A stretch of 64,000 nucleotides of DNA from Cellvibrio sp. PSBB023 (GTDB lineage: Bacteria > Pseudomonadota > Gammaproteobacteria > Pseudomonadales > Cellvibrionaceae). Below, piece by piece: positions 44,103 to 52,700 of this stretch (its first letter is position 1; each line of letters begins with the position of its first letter). The notes below the pieces were generated by a model that ran no database searches, was not told the DNA's origin, and was given only the letters and a program-made list of their open reading frames with translations. The stretch covers positions 3,946,001 to 4,010,000 of the forward strand of contig NZ_CP019799.1 in assembly GCF_002007605.1 (NCBI RefSeq), given 5' to 3'. Made by a program: the position numbers and the translations under genes.

Positions 44103-45187
44103 CTAGCGCGCGGCTGGCGTGGCGGAATGGGGATGCGTGCGGCTGGGCACCAGGCGATAGCTGATCAGCAGGTCGCAGGCCAGCAAATAAAACAGCAGCA
44201 TGCCCTGGAATAATCCGGTGATGGATTTAGGCAGGCCCTGATCGATTTGCGCCATCTCGCCTCCCAGGTAAGTAAGCCCTAACAGACAACTGGCAAGTAG
44301 GATGCCGAGCGGGTGCATGCGTCCCATAAACACCACAATAATGGCGGCGTAACCGTAGCCGAGTGACAGGGTGGGAATGAGTTGACCCACGGGGCCATTG
44401 GTTTCGGAAATGGCGGCGATACCGGCCATTGCGCCGCTGAGTAACAGCAGCAGCCAGATGAGCTTTTTGCCGTTAAACCCGGCGAAGCGCGCGGCGTTGT
44501 GGTTCTCGCCCATCACCCGCAGCTGGAAGCCGAGCAGGGTGCGGGTGAGCACCACCCAGATCACCACCAACATAAACAGGGCGATAAAAATCGCGATGCT
44601 TACGCGGTAATCCTCAAACAACACCGGCAGCAGGGTGTGGCTGGCAAAGAGTGCGGATTCGGGAAGTTGAGCCCTTCCGGGTCTTTGAGTGGGCCGTGTA
44701 CGCCCCAGAGCAAGAGGTTCACGGCGATATAGTTGAGCATGATGGTGGTGAGGATTTCATTGGCGTTAAAGCGCGTGAGCAAGAGCGCGGCAATGCCCGC
44801 CCAGACCAAGCCCGCCAGGGCGCCGCTGGCGATAATCACTGGCAGCACCCAAATGCCCTGGCTATCGGCCAGCTGCAAGCTCACTGCACCGCCAATCAGC
44901 GCGCCAAACACAAACTGGCCCTCGGCGCCGATATTCCAGATTTTGGCTTTGAAGCACAGGGTTAAGCCAATCGCGCAGAGCAGCAGTGGAGTGACTTTAA
45001 CAGCGAGTTCCGACAGGCCGTACAGATCGCTAATCGGGGCGATAAAAAAGGTGTAAAGGCTGCCCAGCGGCGGGCGCCCGAGCAGCGCAAACAACAGCGC
45101 ACCGGAGACGAGCGTGAGCAGCAGGGCGAGCAGGGGCGACAGGTACATCATCGCGCGGGAGTCTTGTAGGCGTTTCTCAATGCGCAT
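44103..45187 (-). pseudogene. Nucleoside-type ABC transporter permease (YufP-like), broken by a 1-bp frameshift
   Basis: Two open frames together encode one permease. The N-terminal part (from ATG 45187) reads normally to LLLWGVHGPLKDPEGLNFP. It then shifts and ends in an unrelated tail, while the C-terminal part continues in the next frame as ALFASHTLLPVLFEDYR. Inserting one base at about 44660 (plus strand ATTCGGG read as ATTCCGGG) restores a 361-residue protein of normal length. It is either a recent loss-of-function mutation or a sequencing error. The start overlaps the ATPase stop by 11 bp. If real, the importer would lack one permease half. Confidence 0.85.
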
Positions 45188-46736
45188 GGGCAACCTCCAC
45201 GGCGGTGTTGTCAGCGAGGTGGCTGCCAAAGTTGCCGGTCATCCACTGCCCGAGTTGCCCCAGCGGCACCTCCGCTTTAGTTGCCAACGGTGACAGGCGC
45301 CCACCGCACAGGGCGCCGAGGCGATCGGCCAATAGATACAGCTCGTCCAAATCTTCGCTGATCACCAAAATCGCCGCGCCCTTGTCGCGCAGGGCAATGA
45401 GCGCCTGATGAATCAAATTCGCCGCGCCCACATCCACGCCCCAGGTGGGGTGAAAGCACACCAGCACTTTCGGGTTTTGCAGAATTTCACGGCCAATAAT
45501 AAATTTTTGCAGGTTACCGCCAGAGAGGCTCTTGGCGCTGGCCTCCGGCCCGGTGGCTTTCACTTTGAAGCGTTCAATAATGGTGGCCGCTCGCGCTTTA
45601 ATGCTGGGCCAGTGCAGCCAGCCGAGGCGACCGGTTTGGGTGATGTAACTGGTCAGCAGATTATTTTCCGTGAGGCTCATATTGCCCAAGGCGCCGCGTC
45701 CGATCCGGTCGGCAGGCACCACGGCCAGCCCCAATTCGCGGCGCTGTTGAACGGCGGTACGACCAATATCCTTGCCGCTGAACAGCAGGCTGCCGCTGTC
45801 GCTGCGCAATTCGCCGTTAATCAAATCCACCAACTCATCCTGCCCGTTGCCCGCCACCCCGGCCAGGCCGAGTATCTCGCCAGCGTGCAAGCGCAAGTGA
45901 ATGTCTTGCAAGTGAATGGCAAAGGCATCGCGCGGTTTGACGGCGATCTTGTCCAGTGCGAGCAGGCAATCGCCCGCGTGACCGGAGGGCATGGAATCCT
46001 GCAATTCCAATTCATCGCCCAGCATCAAGCGCGCCATTTGGCTCGGGCTGGTATCGCGGGGAATACAGGTGCCGGTGACCTTGCCGCCGCGCAAAATAGT
46101 GGCTTTGTCACACAGTGCATTCACTTCGTGCAATTTGTGCGAGATAAACAAAATGCTGCACCCTTTGCGCGCAAGTTTTTTCAGTACCTCAATCAGTTGT
46201 GCCACTTCCGGCGGCGTGAGTACGGCAGTGGGTTCGTCGAGGATGAGGAGTTGGATGTCCTGCAGCAGGCAGCGAATAATTTCCACCCGCTGCTGTTCAC
46301 CCACCGACAAGCTGTGCACCAGTCGGTCGGGGTTAATCGCCAGACCATATTCATCGCCCACGGCGATAATGCGTGCGCGCAGCTGCTCCAGGTTGCAGTA
46401 TTCGGCGGGCGTTAAATAGAGCGCGATGTTCTCGGTCACGGTCAGGGTTTCAAACAGCGAAAAGTGTTGGAACACCATGCCCATACCCAGTTGGCGCGCG
46501 TGGGCGGGGCCGCTGATGCTGACTTCTTTATCGTTCCACAGCATTTGTCCGGCATCGGGTTTTACCACGCCGTAAATCATTTTCATCAAGGTGCTTTTAC
46601 CGGCGCCGTTTTCGCCCAGCAGTGCGTGGATCTCGCCGGGCTCCACCTGCAGGCTGACGCTGTCGTTGGCGATACAACCGGGGTAAGCCTTGGTGAGCGC
46701 TAACAGCTCAAGGCGCATGGCCTTTTTTTCAGACAT
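45177..46736 (-). CDS. ABC transporter ATP-binding protein with two nucleotide-binding domains (YufO-like)
   Basis: The 519-residue sugar/nucleoside-type ATPase has tandem domains. The first has Walker A LLGENGAGKSTLMKMIYG, signature LSVGEQQRVEIIRCL and Walker B LLILDEPTAVL. The second has LAGVAGNGQDELVDLINGE and the signature LSGGNLQKFIIGREI, with the degenerate Walker motifs (CFHPTWGVDVGA) usual for this family. It is the first gene of the leftward purine-nucleoside importer operon and is divergent from xdhA, across a 218-bp region with a repeated operator-like motif. Confidence 0.9.
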   Translation of the reverse strand: MSEKKAMRLELLALTKAYPGCIANDSVSLQVEPGEIHALLGENGAGKSTLMKMIYGVVKPDAGQMLWNDKEVSISGPAHARQLGMGMVFQHFSLFETLTVTENIALYLTPAEYCNLEQLRARIIAVGDEYGLAINPDRLVHSLSVGEQQRVEIIRCLLQDIQLLILDEPTAVLTPPEVAQLIEVLKKLARKGCSILFISHKLHEVNALCDKATILRGGKVTGTCIPRDTSPSQMARLMLGDELELQDSMPSGHAGDCLLALDKIAVKPRDAFAIHLQDIHLRLHAGEILGLAGVAGNGQDELVDLINGELRSDSGSLLFSGKDIGRTAVQQRRELGLAVVPADRIGRGALGNMSLTENNLLTSYITQTGRLGWLHWPSIKARAATIIERFKVKATGPEASAKSLSGGNLQKFIIGREILQNPKVLVCFHPTWGVDVGAANLIHQALIALRDKGAAILVISEDLDELYLLADRLGALCGGRLSPLATKAEVPLGQLGQWMTGNFGSHLADNTAVEVAHAH

Positions 46737-46762
46737 AAATCAACTCGCTCATAAACCTGACT

Positions 46763-46778
46763 ATCTGGACAAAAAGAT
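46763..46778. promoter_or_regulatory. Operator-like 16-bp motif, copy 1
   Basis: ATCTGGACAAAAAGAT has inverted ends (ATCT/AGAT). It matches copy 2 at 46850-46865 (read on the minus strand) at 12 of 16 positions, sharing TCTGG-CAAA-AGA. It lies 27 bp upstream of the importer ATPase start, where a repressor would block that promoter. Confidence 0.5.
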
Positions 46779-46849
46779 AAGTCGGGTTCAGCAAATTGCA
46801 TGCCATTCACTGCCATAAATCGCGCTTTGTAAAAAACCTGTGAAAAATT

Positions 46850-46865
46850 GTCTGTTTGGCCAGAC
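46850..46865. promoter_or_regulatory. Operator-like 16-bp motif, copy 2
   Basis: GTCTGTTTGGCCAGAC, whose complement is GTCTGGCCAAACAGAC, is the second copy of the [A/G]TCTGG[A/C]CAAA[A/C]AGA[T/C] motif. It lies about 90 bp upstream of xdhA in the divergent region. Likely binder: the TetR/RutR-like protein of this operon. Confidence 0.5.
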
Positions 46866-46954
46866 TTTTGCTTTGGCGATATCAGGTTCGATTTTTTTAG
46901 CCGTGCCATCGGGGCAAAAATACCCGGTCAGGGCACGTGAGTGGAGGATGTATT

Positions 46955-48457
46955 GTGCGGTTTGCGGTAAACAATAAGCCGATTGACGAGCGGGATGCAG
47001 CAGCGGATATGACCCTGCTGCGCTACCTGCGCAACGGTCAACAATTGATGGGCACTAAAGAGGGCTGTGCCTCGGGTGACTGTGGTGCCTGCACCGTGAT
47101 GGTCGGGCGCCCAAGCGCGCAGGGCCTGGTGTACAGCACGATAAATGCCTGCATTTGCCCGCTCGGCAGCCTGCAGGATTGCCATGTGATCACCGTGGAA
47201 GCGCTGGCCGCCAGCGCCGATTCCCTGCACCCGGTGCAGGCCGCGATGGTGGAATGTCACGGCTCCCAGTGCGGCTTTTGCACCCCCGGTTTTGTGATGT
47301 CGCTGGCCAACCTACAGCTCAACCAAGGCGCCGTTCTGGCACAGGCCGATGAAGCCGTACAGCGCGCCGCTGTGATTGATGCTATCTCGGGAAATTTATG
47401 TCGCTGCACTGGTTATCGCCCGATTGTGGCGGCGGGAATGGCTTCCCTTAAAAAACCTGCCCAAGTGGCCAGTTTTGTGCAAAAGTGGGTGCCGGATGCA
47501 CCGTTAGCGAGCATAACGCCTGAGTCAGCAGCGCCTATTCCTGCGCCGTTGTTGCAAGGCGAAGGGAGTGGTTATTGGCAGCCGCACACTGAAGCGGAAT
47601 TGCAGCAGTTGTTGGATGCCCATCCCCAGGCGCGTTTGTTAGCCGGCGGGACTGACCTTATGTTGGAGGTCACCCAGCAATACAAAATCCTGCCGCAGGT
47701 GATTGATTTGAATCGCGTGGCAAGTTTGCAGCAGGTTGACGTGAATGAGCAGGAGGTGATTCTGGGCGCGGCGGTGTGTTACAGCCAGTTGGAAAAATCC
47801 CTGCGCGATCTCTCGCCGGAATTCGTTGCCTTGCTCGGGCGTTTGGGCTCGCGGCAAATTCGCAATCGCGGCACCCTGGGCGGCAATATTGGCAATGCCT
47901 CGCCCATCGCTGATAGCCCGCCTTATTTATTAGTGTTGGATGCCGAAGTAGAAATTATTAATGGCCGTGGCGATTCCCGCCGCGAAAAGTTGACACACTT
48001 TTATCGCGACTACAAAAAAACCAGTTTGATGACCGGCGAGTACATTGCGCGTATTTATATTGCACGCGCGACACTGGCGGCGCCGTTAAAACTCTTCAAA
48101 CTCAGCAAGCGTTATGAAGATGATATTTCTGCGGTGATGGGGGCTTTTTATTGGAACCCGGCGGCGGGCGATTATCGCATTGCGTTTGGCGGTATGGCGG
48201 CAATTCCAAAACGCGCCAGTGCCACGGAACAATTTTTATCGACTGTGAATTGGTGCGTGAATGGCGTAGTAGATGAACAGATTCTTGAGCAAGCCTGCGA
48301 TCTGTTGCGCAGTGAATTTTCGCCCTTGAGCGATGTGCGCGCCAGCGCGGCTTATCGCTTGGCCATGGCCTGCAACCTGCTCAAAAAAGCCTGTTACGAA
48401 TTAGCTGCTGATGCCGCAGGCCTCGCGATTGAAACGAGGTTGTTTGCCCATGCGTAG
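46955..48457 (+). CDS. xdhA: Xanthine dehydrogenase small subunit (2Fe-2S and FAD)
   Basis: Takes electrons from the molybdenum subunit to NAD via two [2Fe-2S] clusters and FAD. The first cluster is in GCASGDCGACTVMVG, the second in SQCGFCTPGFVMSL and GNLCRCTGYRPIV. The FAD domain follows with LLAGGTDLMLEVTQ and IRNRGTLGGNIGNASPIADSPP. The CO_deh_flav C-terminal domain ends the 500-residue protein. I prefer GTG 46955, seven bases after GGAGG; the longer GTG at 46937 overlaps that site. The stop overlaps the xdhB start by 8 bp. Confidence 0.95.
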   Translation: MRFAVNNKPIDERDAAADMTLLRYLRNGQQLMGTKEGCASGDCGACTVMVGRPSAQGLVYSTINACICPLGSLQDCHVITVEALAASADSLHPVQAAMVECHGSQCGFCTPGFVMSLANLQLNQGAVLAQADEAVQRAAVIDAISGNLCRCTGYRPIVAAGMASLKKPAQVASFVQKWVPDAPLASITPESAAPIPAPLLQGEGSGYWQPHTEAELQQLLDAHPQARLLAGGTDLMLEVTQQYKILPQVIDLNRVASLQQVDVNEQEVILGAAVCYSQLEKSLRDLSPEFVALLGRLGSRQIRNRGTLGGNIGNASPIADSPPYLLVLDAEVEIINGRGDSRREKLTHFYRDYKKTSLMTGEYIARIYIARATLAAPLKLFKLSKRYEDDISAVMGAFYWNPAAGDYRIAFGGMAAIPKRASATEQFLSTVNWCVNGVVDEQILEQACDLLRSEFSPLSDVRASAAYRLAMACNLLKKACYELAADAAGLAIETRLFAHA

Positions 48458-50834
48458 ATTAATCACCAACGCGGAATTATCACCGGCAACTCTGGAGCCG
48501 CAATCCAACGGCGGTGTTGGTCATTCCACCAACCATGAATCCGCACACAAACACGTGCGCGGCGCCGCGGAATATGTCGATGACTTGCCACTGCTGCCCG
48601 GCACCTTATTTGTCGCCACTGGCCAGTCCACCAAACCCCACGCGCGTATTGTCGCACTGGATTTAACGGCGGTAAAAAATGCGCCGGGTGTAGTTGATGT
48701 CATTGTACAAAGTGATATTCCCGGTAAGGTCGATGTCGCGCCGGTCTATTCGGGCGATCCATTATTGGCGGGCGACCTGGTGGAATTTATCGGTCAACCT
48801 ATTTTTGCAGTAGCGGCCACCAGTTTTGAAGCGGCGCAGCGCGCGGTATTGTTAGCGCGCATTGAGTACGACGAATTACCTGCACAATTAACAGTGGAAG
48901 ATTCCCTCGCAGCGCACAGTTTTGTACTGCCCGAGCACCAATTATTACTCGGCGATCCGGACACGAGTATCAGCACGGCGCCGCATCAATTGAGCAGCGA
49001 AATTTATGTGCGTGGGCAAGAACATTTTTATCTGGAAGGACAAATCAGTGAAGCGCGGCTAACGGAAGATGGCGGTATTCATGTCATCAGTTCCTCACAA
49101 CATCCCACTGAATTGCAAAAATTAGTGGCAGAAGTGCTCGCCATTCCCTTTCATCTCGTCGTGGCGGAAGTGCGGCGCATGGGCGGTGGTTTTGGTGGCA
49201 AAGAAAGCCAGGCGGCACCGCTTGCCTGCATTGCGGCTCTATTTGCACAGCGCACTCGTCGCCCGGTACGCTACCGCATGCCGCGCCGCGATGACATGGT
49301 GCAAACCGGCAAGCGCCACGACTTTTTAAATCGCTGGCGCGTTGGGTTTGATGATGAAGGAAAATTACTCGGTGTGGATATGTTGCTCGCCGGTAAGTGC
49401 GGTTTTTCGGCCGATTTATCCGAAGGTATTGTCGACCGCGCCATGTTCCATGCGGACAACGCCTATTTTTTAAATAACGCGCGCATTCTGGGTGTGCGCT
49501 GCAAAACCCATACGGTGTCCAATACCGCCTTTCGCGGTTTCGGTGGCCCTAAAGGCATGATGGCGATTGAAACCATTGTGGAAGATATTGCGCGCTATTT
49601 AGGTAAAGACCCGCTGGATATTCGCAAAGCCAATCTCTACCAGCCCGGTGCAGATGAAACGCCCTACGGGCAAAAAATTGAGCAGCATGTACTGCCCGCG
49701 TTAATCGAACGTTTGGAGCAAGGTTCGAACTATCGTGCACGCCGCGTTGCTATCACCGAGTTTAATAAAAGCCATCGCACCCTGAAAAAAGGGCTGGCAT
49801 TAACACCGGTAAAATTCGGGATTTCATTTACCGCCAAGCACCTCAACCAAGCCGGTGCACTCTTGCAAATTTATACCGATGGCAGCCTGCTGATTAATCA
49901 CGGCGGTACGGAAATGGGGCAGGGGCTTTACACCAAAATCCAACAAATTGTCGCCAGCGCTTTTGGTGTCAGTGTGCAGCGGGTGATGGTGTCATCCACC
50001 CGCACCGACAAGGTGCCCAATACTTCACCCACCGCAGCATCATCCGGCACCGATTTAAATGGTATGGCCGCTAAAGATGCTTGCGACAAAATCAAAGCGG
50101 ATTTAATTGCCTTCGCCGTTGAGCATTTTAAATTGGACGCAGCACAAATTAGTTTTGTACAGGATCAAGTCGTACTGGGTGAGCAGGCCATGAGTTTTGC
50201 CGAATTTATTAAATTGGCCTATCTCAATCGTGTTGCGCTCTCGGCCACCGGCCATTACCGCACCCCGAAAATTTTCTACGATCGTGCCAAGGCCAAAGGC
50301 CAGCCATTTTTGTATTTTTCCAATGGTGCGGCGGTGGCGGAAGTCACGCTGGATTGTTTAACCGGCGAATACAAAGTTGAGCAAATTGATGTGTTGCACG
50401 ATGTGGGTAAATCGCTTAACCCAGCCATTGATATTGGCCAAATTGAAGGTGGATTTATCCAAGGCATGGGCTGGCTCACCACAGAAGAATTATTGTGGGA
50501 TCAACAAGGTCGCCTTATATCCAATAGCCCAGCCAATTACAAAATCCCTACCGCGTTTGATGTGCCGGAAAAATTCACCGTGGAATTATTTGATGAGCCA
50601 AATTTGGAAAATACCATTCACTTATCCAAGGCCGTGGGTGAGCCGCCGTTAATGCTGGCGATTTGTGTGTGGTCAGCACTGCGCGATGCCTGTAGCAGCA
50701 TAACCGGTTATCAATTCAGCCCACGCCTGGATACACCAGCAACCCCCGAGCGAATTTATTGGGCGCTGCAAGAATGCGCGGCCTTTATTGATCGAGAGAC
50801 TAAGAGCGAGGTGAAGGTGAATGGCAACACTTAA
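48450..50834 (+). CDS. xdhB: Xanthine dehydrogenase large (molybdopterin) subunit
   Basis: The 794-residue catalytic subunit oxidises hypoxanthine to xanthine to urate at a molybdenum centre. The N-terminal domain contains HKHVRGAAEYVDDLPLLPGTL. Mo-cofactor motifs include RMGGGFGGKESQAAPLA, TAFRGFGGPKGM and GGTEMGQGLYTKIQQI, with the catalytic glutamate region at KAVGEPPLMLAI. Start ATG 48450 overlaps xdhA; the upstream frame (48411) lies within xdhA. The end overlaps xdhC by 14 bp, so xdhABC are translationally coupled. Confidence 0.95.
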   Translation: MRRLITNAELSPATLEPQSNGGVGHSTNHESAHKHVRGAAEYVDDLPLLPGTLFVATGQSTKPHARIVALDLTAVKNAPGVVDVIVQSDIPGKVDVAPVYSGDPLLAGDLVEFIGQPIFAVAATSFEAAQRAVLLARIEYDELPAQLTVEDSLAAHSFVLPEHQLLLGDPDTSISTAPHQLSSEIYVRGQEHFYLEGQISEARLTEDGGIHVISSSQHPTELQKLVAEVLAIPFHLVVAEVRRMGGGFGGKESQAAPLACIAALFAQRTRRPVRYRMPRRDDMVQTGKRHDFLNRWRVGFDDEGKLLGVDMLLAGKCGFSADLSEGIVDRAMFHADNAYFLNNARILGVRCKTHTVSNTAFRGFGGPKGMMAIETIVEDIARYLGKDPLDIRKANLYQPGADETPYGQKIEQHVLPALIERLEQGSNYRARRVAITEFNKSHRTLKKGLALTPVKFGISFTAKHLNQAGALLQIYTDGSLLINHGGTEMGQGLYTKIQQIVASAFGVSVQRVMVSSTRTDKVPNTSPTAASSGTDLNGMAAKDACDKIKADLIAFAVEHFKLDAAQISFVQDQVVLGEQAMSFAEFIKLAYLNRVALSATGHYRTPKIFYDRAKAKGQPFLYFSNGAAVAEVTLDCLTGEYKVEQIDVLHDVGKSLNPAIDIGQIEGGFIQGMGWLTTEELLWDQQGRLISNSPANYKIPTAFDVPEKFTVELFDEPNLENTIHLSKAVGEPPLMLAICVWSALRDACSSITGYQFSPRLDTPATPERIYWALQECAAFIDRETKSEVKVNGNT

Positions 50835-51681
50835 TTGGTCAGCCGCGATTCAACACTGCCAGCAAAGTGGTAGCGCCTATGTGATCGCCACCATTATTAA
50901 TACCCAAGGCTCAACACCACGCGATGGCGGCAGCAAGATGGTCATCACCGCCGATGTCACTTACGACACCATTGGCGGTGGTCAGTTGGAGTTTTTACTG
51001 GTGCAACAAGCCCGTGAATTGCTCGCGCAAAATAAAAATTGCCAAGTATTAAAAGCAATTCCATTAGCGGCGGAGGCGGCACAATGTTGCGGTGGCAATG
51101 TCACGGTGATGTTGGAATGTTTTGCGGCCTGCACTTGGCAAATTGCGCTGTTTGGTGCGGGCCATGTATGTCAATCCTTAGTCACCATTCTCGCCGGGCT
51201 GCCGTGTCAGGTACGCGTGATTGATAATCGCCCGGAATTAATGACAACACCGCTGCCCGCCAATTGCCGCTACGAATTTTATGCCGATCCCACCGCTGAG
51301 ATTGCGCAGCTGCCTGACAACAGTTGGGTAATTATTTTTACCCACGATCACGCATTGGATTTTGCACTGTGCAAAACCCTCTTGTCTGATCAACGCTGGG
51401 CCTACGCTGGCATGATTGGCTCGCAAACCAAAGCATTGCGGTTTCGCAAACGTTTAGGTGATGCGGGTTTTGCGGAAGCAGCAATAGAAAAAATTCACAG
51501 CCCGATTGGTTTGCCGGAAGTGAAAGGCAAATTGCCCATGGAAGTAGCGGTATCTATCGCCGCCCAGTTACAAGCTTTGTACTACCACAATCAAGCGCCG
51601 CAAACAGGCAGTTCCAGTTCCTGGCGCGATATTAAAACCCTGTTACAAGAGCAAAAGACCACGGAGATTCTATGCGAATAA
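50821..51681 (+). CDS. xdhC: XdhC, molybdenum-cofactor insertion chaperone
   Basis: XdhC binds and sulfurates the molybdenum cofactor and loads it into XdhB. The 286-residue protein has the N-terminal XdhC domain (VIATIINTQGSTPRDGGSKM, GGGQLEF) and the Rossmann-like C-terminal domain (ALFGAGHVCQSLVTILAGLP, YAGMIGSQTKALRFRKRL). Start ATG 50821 lies within the end of xdhB. uraD follows 30 bp downstream. Confidence 0.92.
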   Translation: MATLNWSAAIQHCQQSGSAYVIATIINTQGSTPRDGGSKMVITADVTYDTIGGGQLEFLLVQQARELLAQNKNCQVLKAIPLAAEAAQCCGGNVTVMLECFAACTWQIALFGAGHVCQSLVTILAGLPCQVRVIDNRPELMTTPLPANCRYEFYADPTAEIAQLPDNSWVIIFTHDHALDFALCKTLLSDQRWAYAGMIGSQTKALRFRKRLGDAGFAEAAIEKIHSPIGLPEVKGKLPMEVAVSIAAQLQALYYHNQAPQTGSSSSWRDIKTLLQEQKTTEILCE

Positions 51682-51711
51682 TCCACAGCACTTTGCGCAG
51701 GGAGAGGCATC

Positions 51712-52215
51712 ATGACGCTGGATGAGTTCAATCAGTTGCCCGCTGTGGATGCAGTGAGTGCGCTCTATGGCTGCTGCCATTGTCAGCAGTGGGCGGAAAC
51801 GGTATCGGCGCATCGACCTTTTTTGCAATGTGAAGATTTACTCATGGCCGCGCAGCAAGTGTGGGCGCGCGCCAATGAAGCTGAAATTCTGGAAGCCTTT
51901 GCAGGGCACGCGCGCATTGGTGATATCGAATTGCTGCGCTCTCGCTACGCGGGGCGCGCCACGCAAGAGCAGGGACAAGTGCTGGCGGCGAGTGATGCAG
52001 TTATTCAGGAACTCTATACCTTGAATCAGGTATATGAACAACAAAACGGTTTTATTTTTATTGTCTGCGCCAGCGGCAAATCGGCAGAGGAAATGTTGGC
52101 TCTGTTAAAAGCGCGCATCCACAATTCGCGTCGCGATGAATTGATTAACGGAGCGCTGGAACAGGGAAAAATTTTACAACTGCGGCTCTGCACCATGATC
52201 GATGCAGAACACTAG
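51712..52215 (+). CDS. uraD: OHCU decarboxylase
   Basis: Decarboxylates 2-oxo-4-hydroxy-4-carboxy-5-ureidoimidazoline to S-allantoin, the third step after urate oxidation. The 167-residue all-helical protein has the family patterns LYGCCHCQQWAETV, AFAGHARIGD (catalytic His and neighbourhood) and FIFIVCASGKSAEEMLALL. The start follows GGGAGAGGCATC. It directly precedes uraH across a short tandem duplication. Its stop codon lies inside the first repeat copy. Confidence 0.92.
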   Translation: MTLDEFNQLPAVDAVSALYGCCHCQQWAETVSAHRPFLQCEDLLMAAQQVWARANEAEILEAFAGHARIGDIELLRSRYAGRATQEQGQVLAASDAVIQELYTLNQVYEQQNGFIFIVCASGKSAEEMLALLKARIHNSRRDELINGALEQGKILQLRLCTMIDAEH

Positions 52216-52248
52216 TGTGTGATAAGTGGACTAGTGTGTGATAAATGG
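52211..52248. repeat. Tandem 19-bp duplication between uraD and uraH
   Basis: ACTAGTGTGTGATAAGTGG and ACTAGTGTGTGATAAATGG stand head to tail, 18 of 19 bases identical. The first copy contains the uraD stop codon. Confidence 0.9.
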
Positions 52249-52297
52249 AATGGAACATCTGTGCCGCCACCGGTGGCGTTAACCAAGAGAAGCTATT

Positions 52298-52636
52298 ATG
52301 CAAAAAGCCCCAATTACAACCCATATCCTTAACCTGGATAACGGCAAGCCCGCTGCCGGCGTACGCGTTACCTTGCACCGGTTGGATACGCAGGAACCCA
52401 TCGCCAGTGCCACTACCGATAACGACGGGCGCATTATGCAGTGGGAAATGCAATTTGATATTCACGCCGGGAATTATTTACTGCATTTCGCGGTGGCACC
52501 TTGGTACGAGCGTCAGGCGCTGAGTAATTTTTACCCTGAAATACAACTGATTTTTCGCGTGGAAAATGCGCAGGAGCATTATCACGTGCCGTTATTATTA
52601 AATGCCTATGGCTATTCCACTTATCGCGGCAGTTAG
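52298..52636 (+). CDS. uraH: 5-hydroxyisourate hydrolase
   Basis: Transthyretin-like enzyme (112 residues) that opens 5-hydroxyisourate to OHCU. The N-terminal motif THILNLDNGKPAAGVRVTL and the C-terminal signature YGYSTYRGS are both diagnostic, with the catalytic His, Arg and His positions in place. No signal peptide, so it is cytoplasmic like UraD. ATG 52298 follows AAGAGAAGC. Confidence 0.95.
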   Translation: MQKAPITTHILNLDNGKPAAGVRVTLHRLDTQEPIASATTDNDGRIMQWEMQFDIHAGNYLLHFAVAPWYERQALSNFYPEIQLIFRVENAQEHYHVPLLLNAYGYSTYRGS

Positions 52637-52700
52637 CGACGGCAAAATGAATATTGTGTGTTGATGGTTTTTTTTGATTTATTGAATGTTAAGGCTGGTT

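Noticed and set aside
45408..46415. 335-codon open frame on the plus strand
   Set aside because: It is the antisense shadow of the two-domain ATPase gene; composition gives no domain or export signal, and GC-rich codon bias produces such frames.
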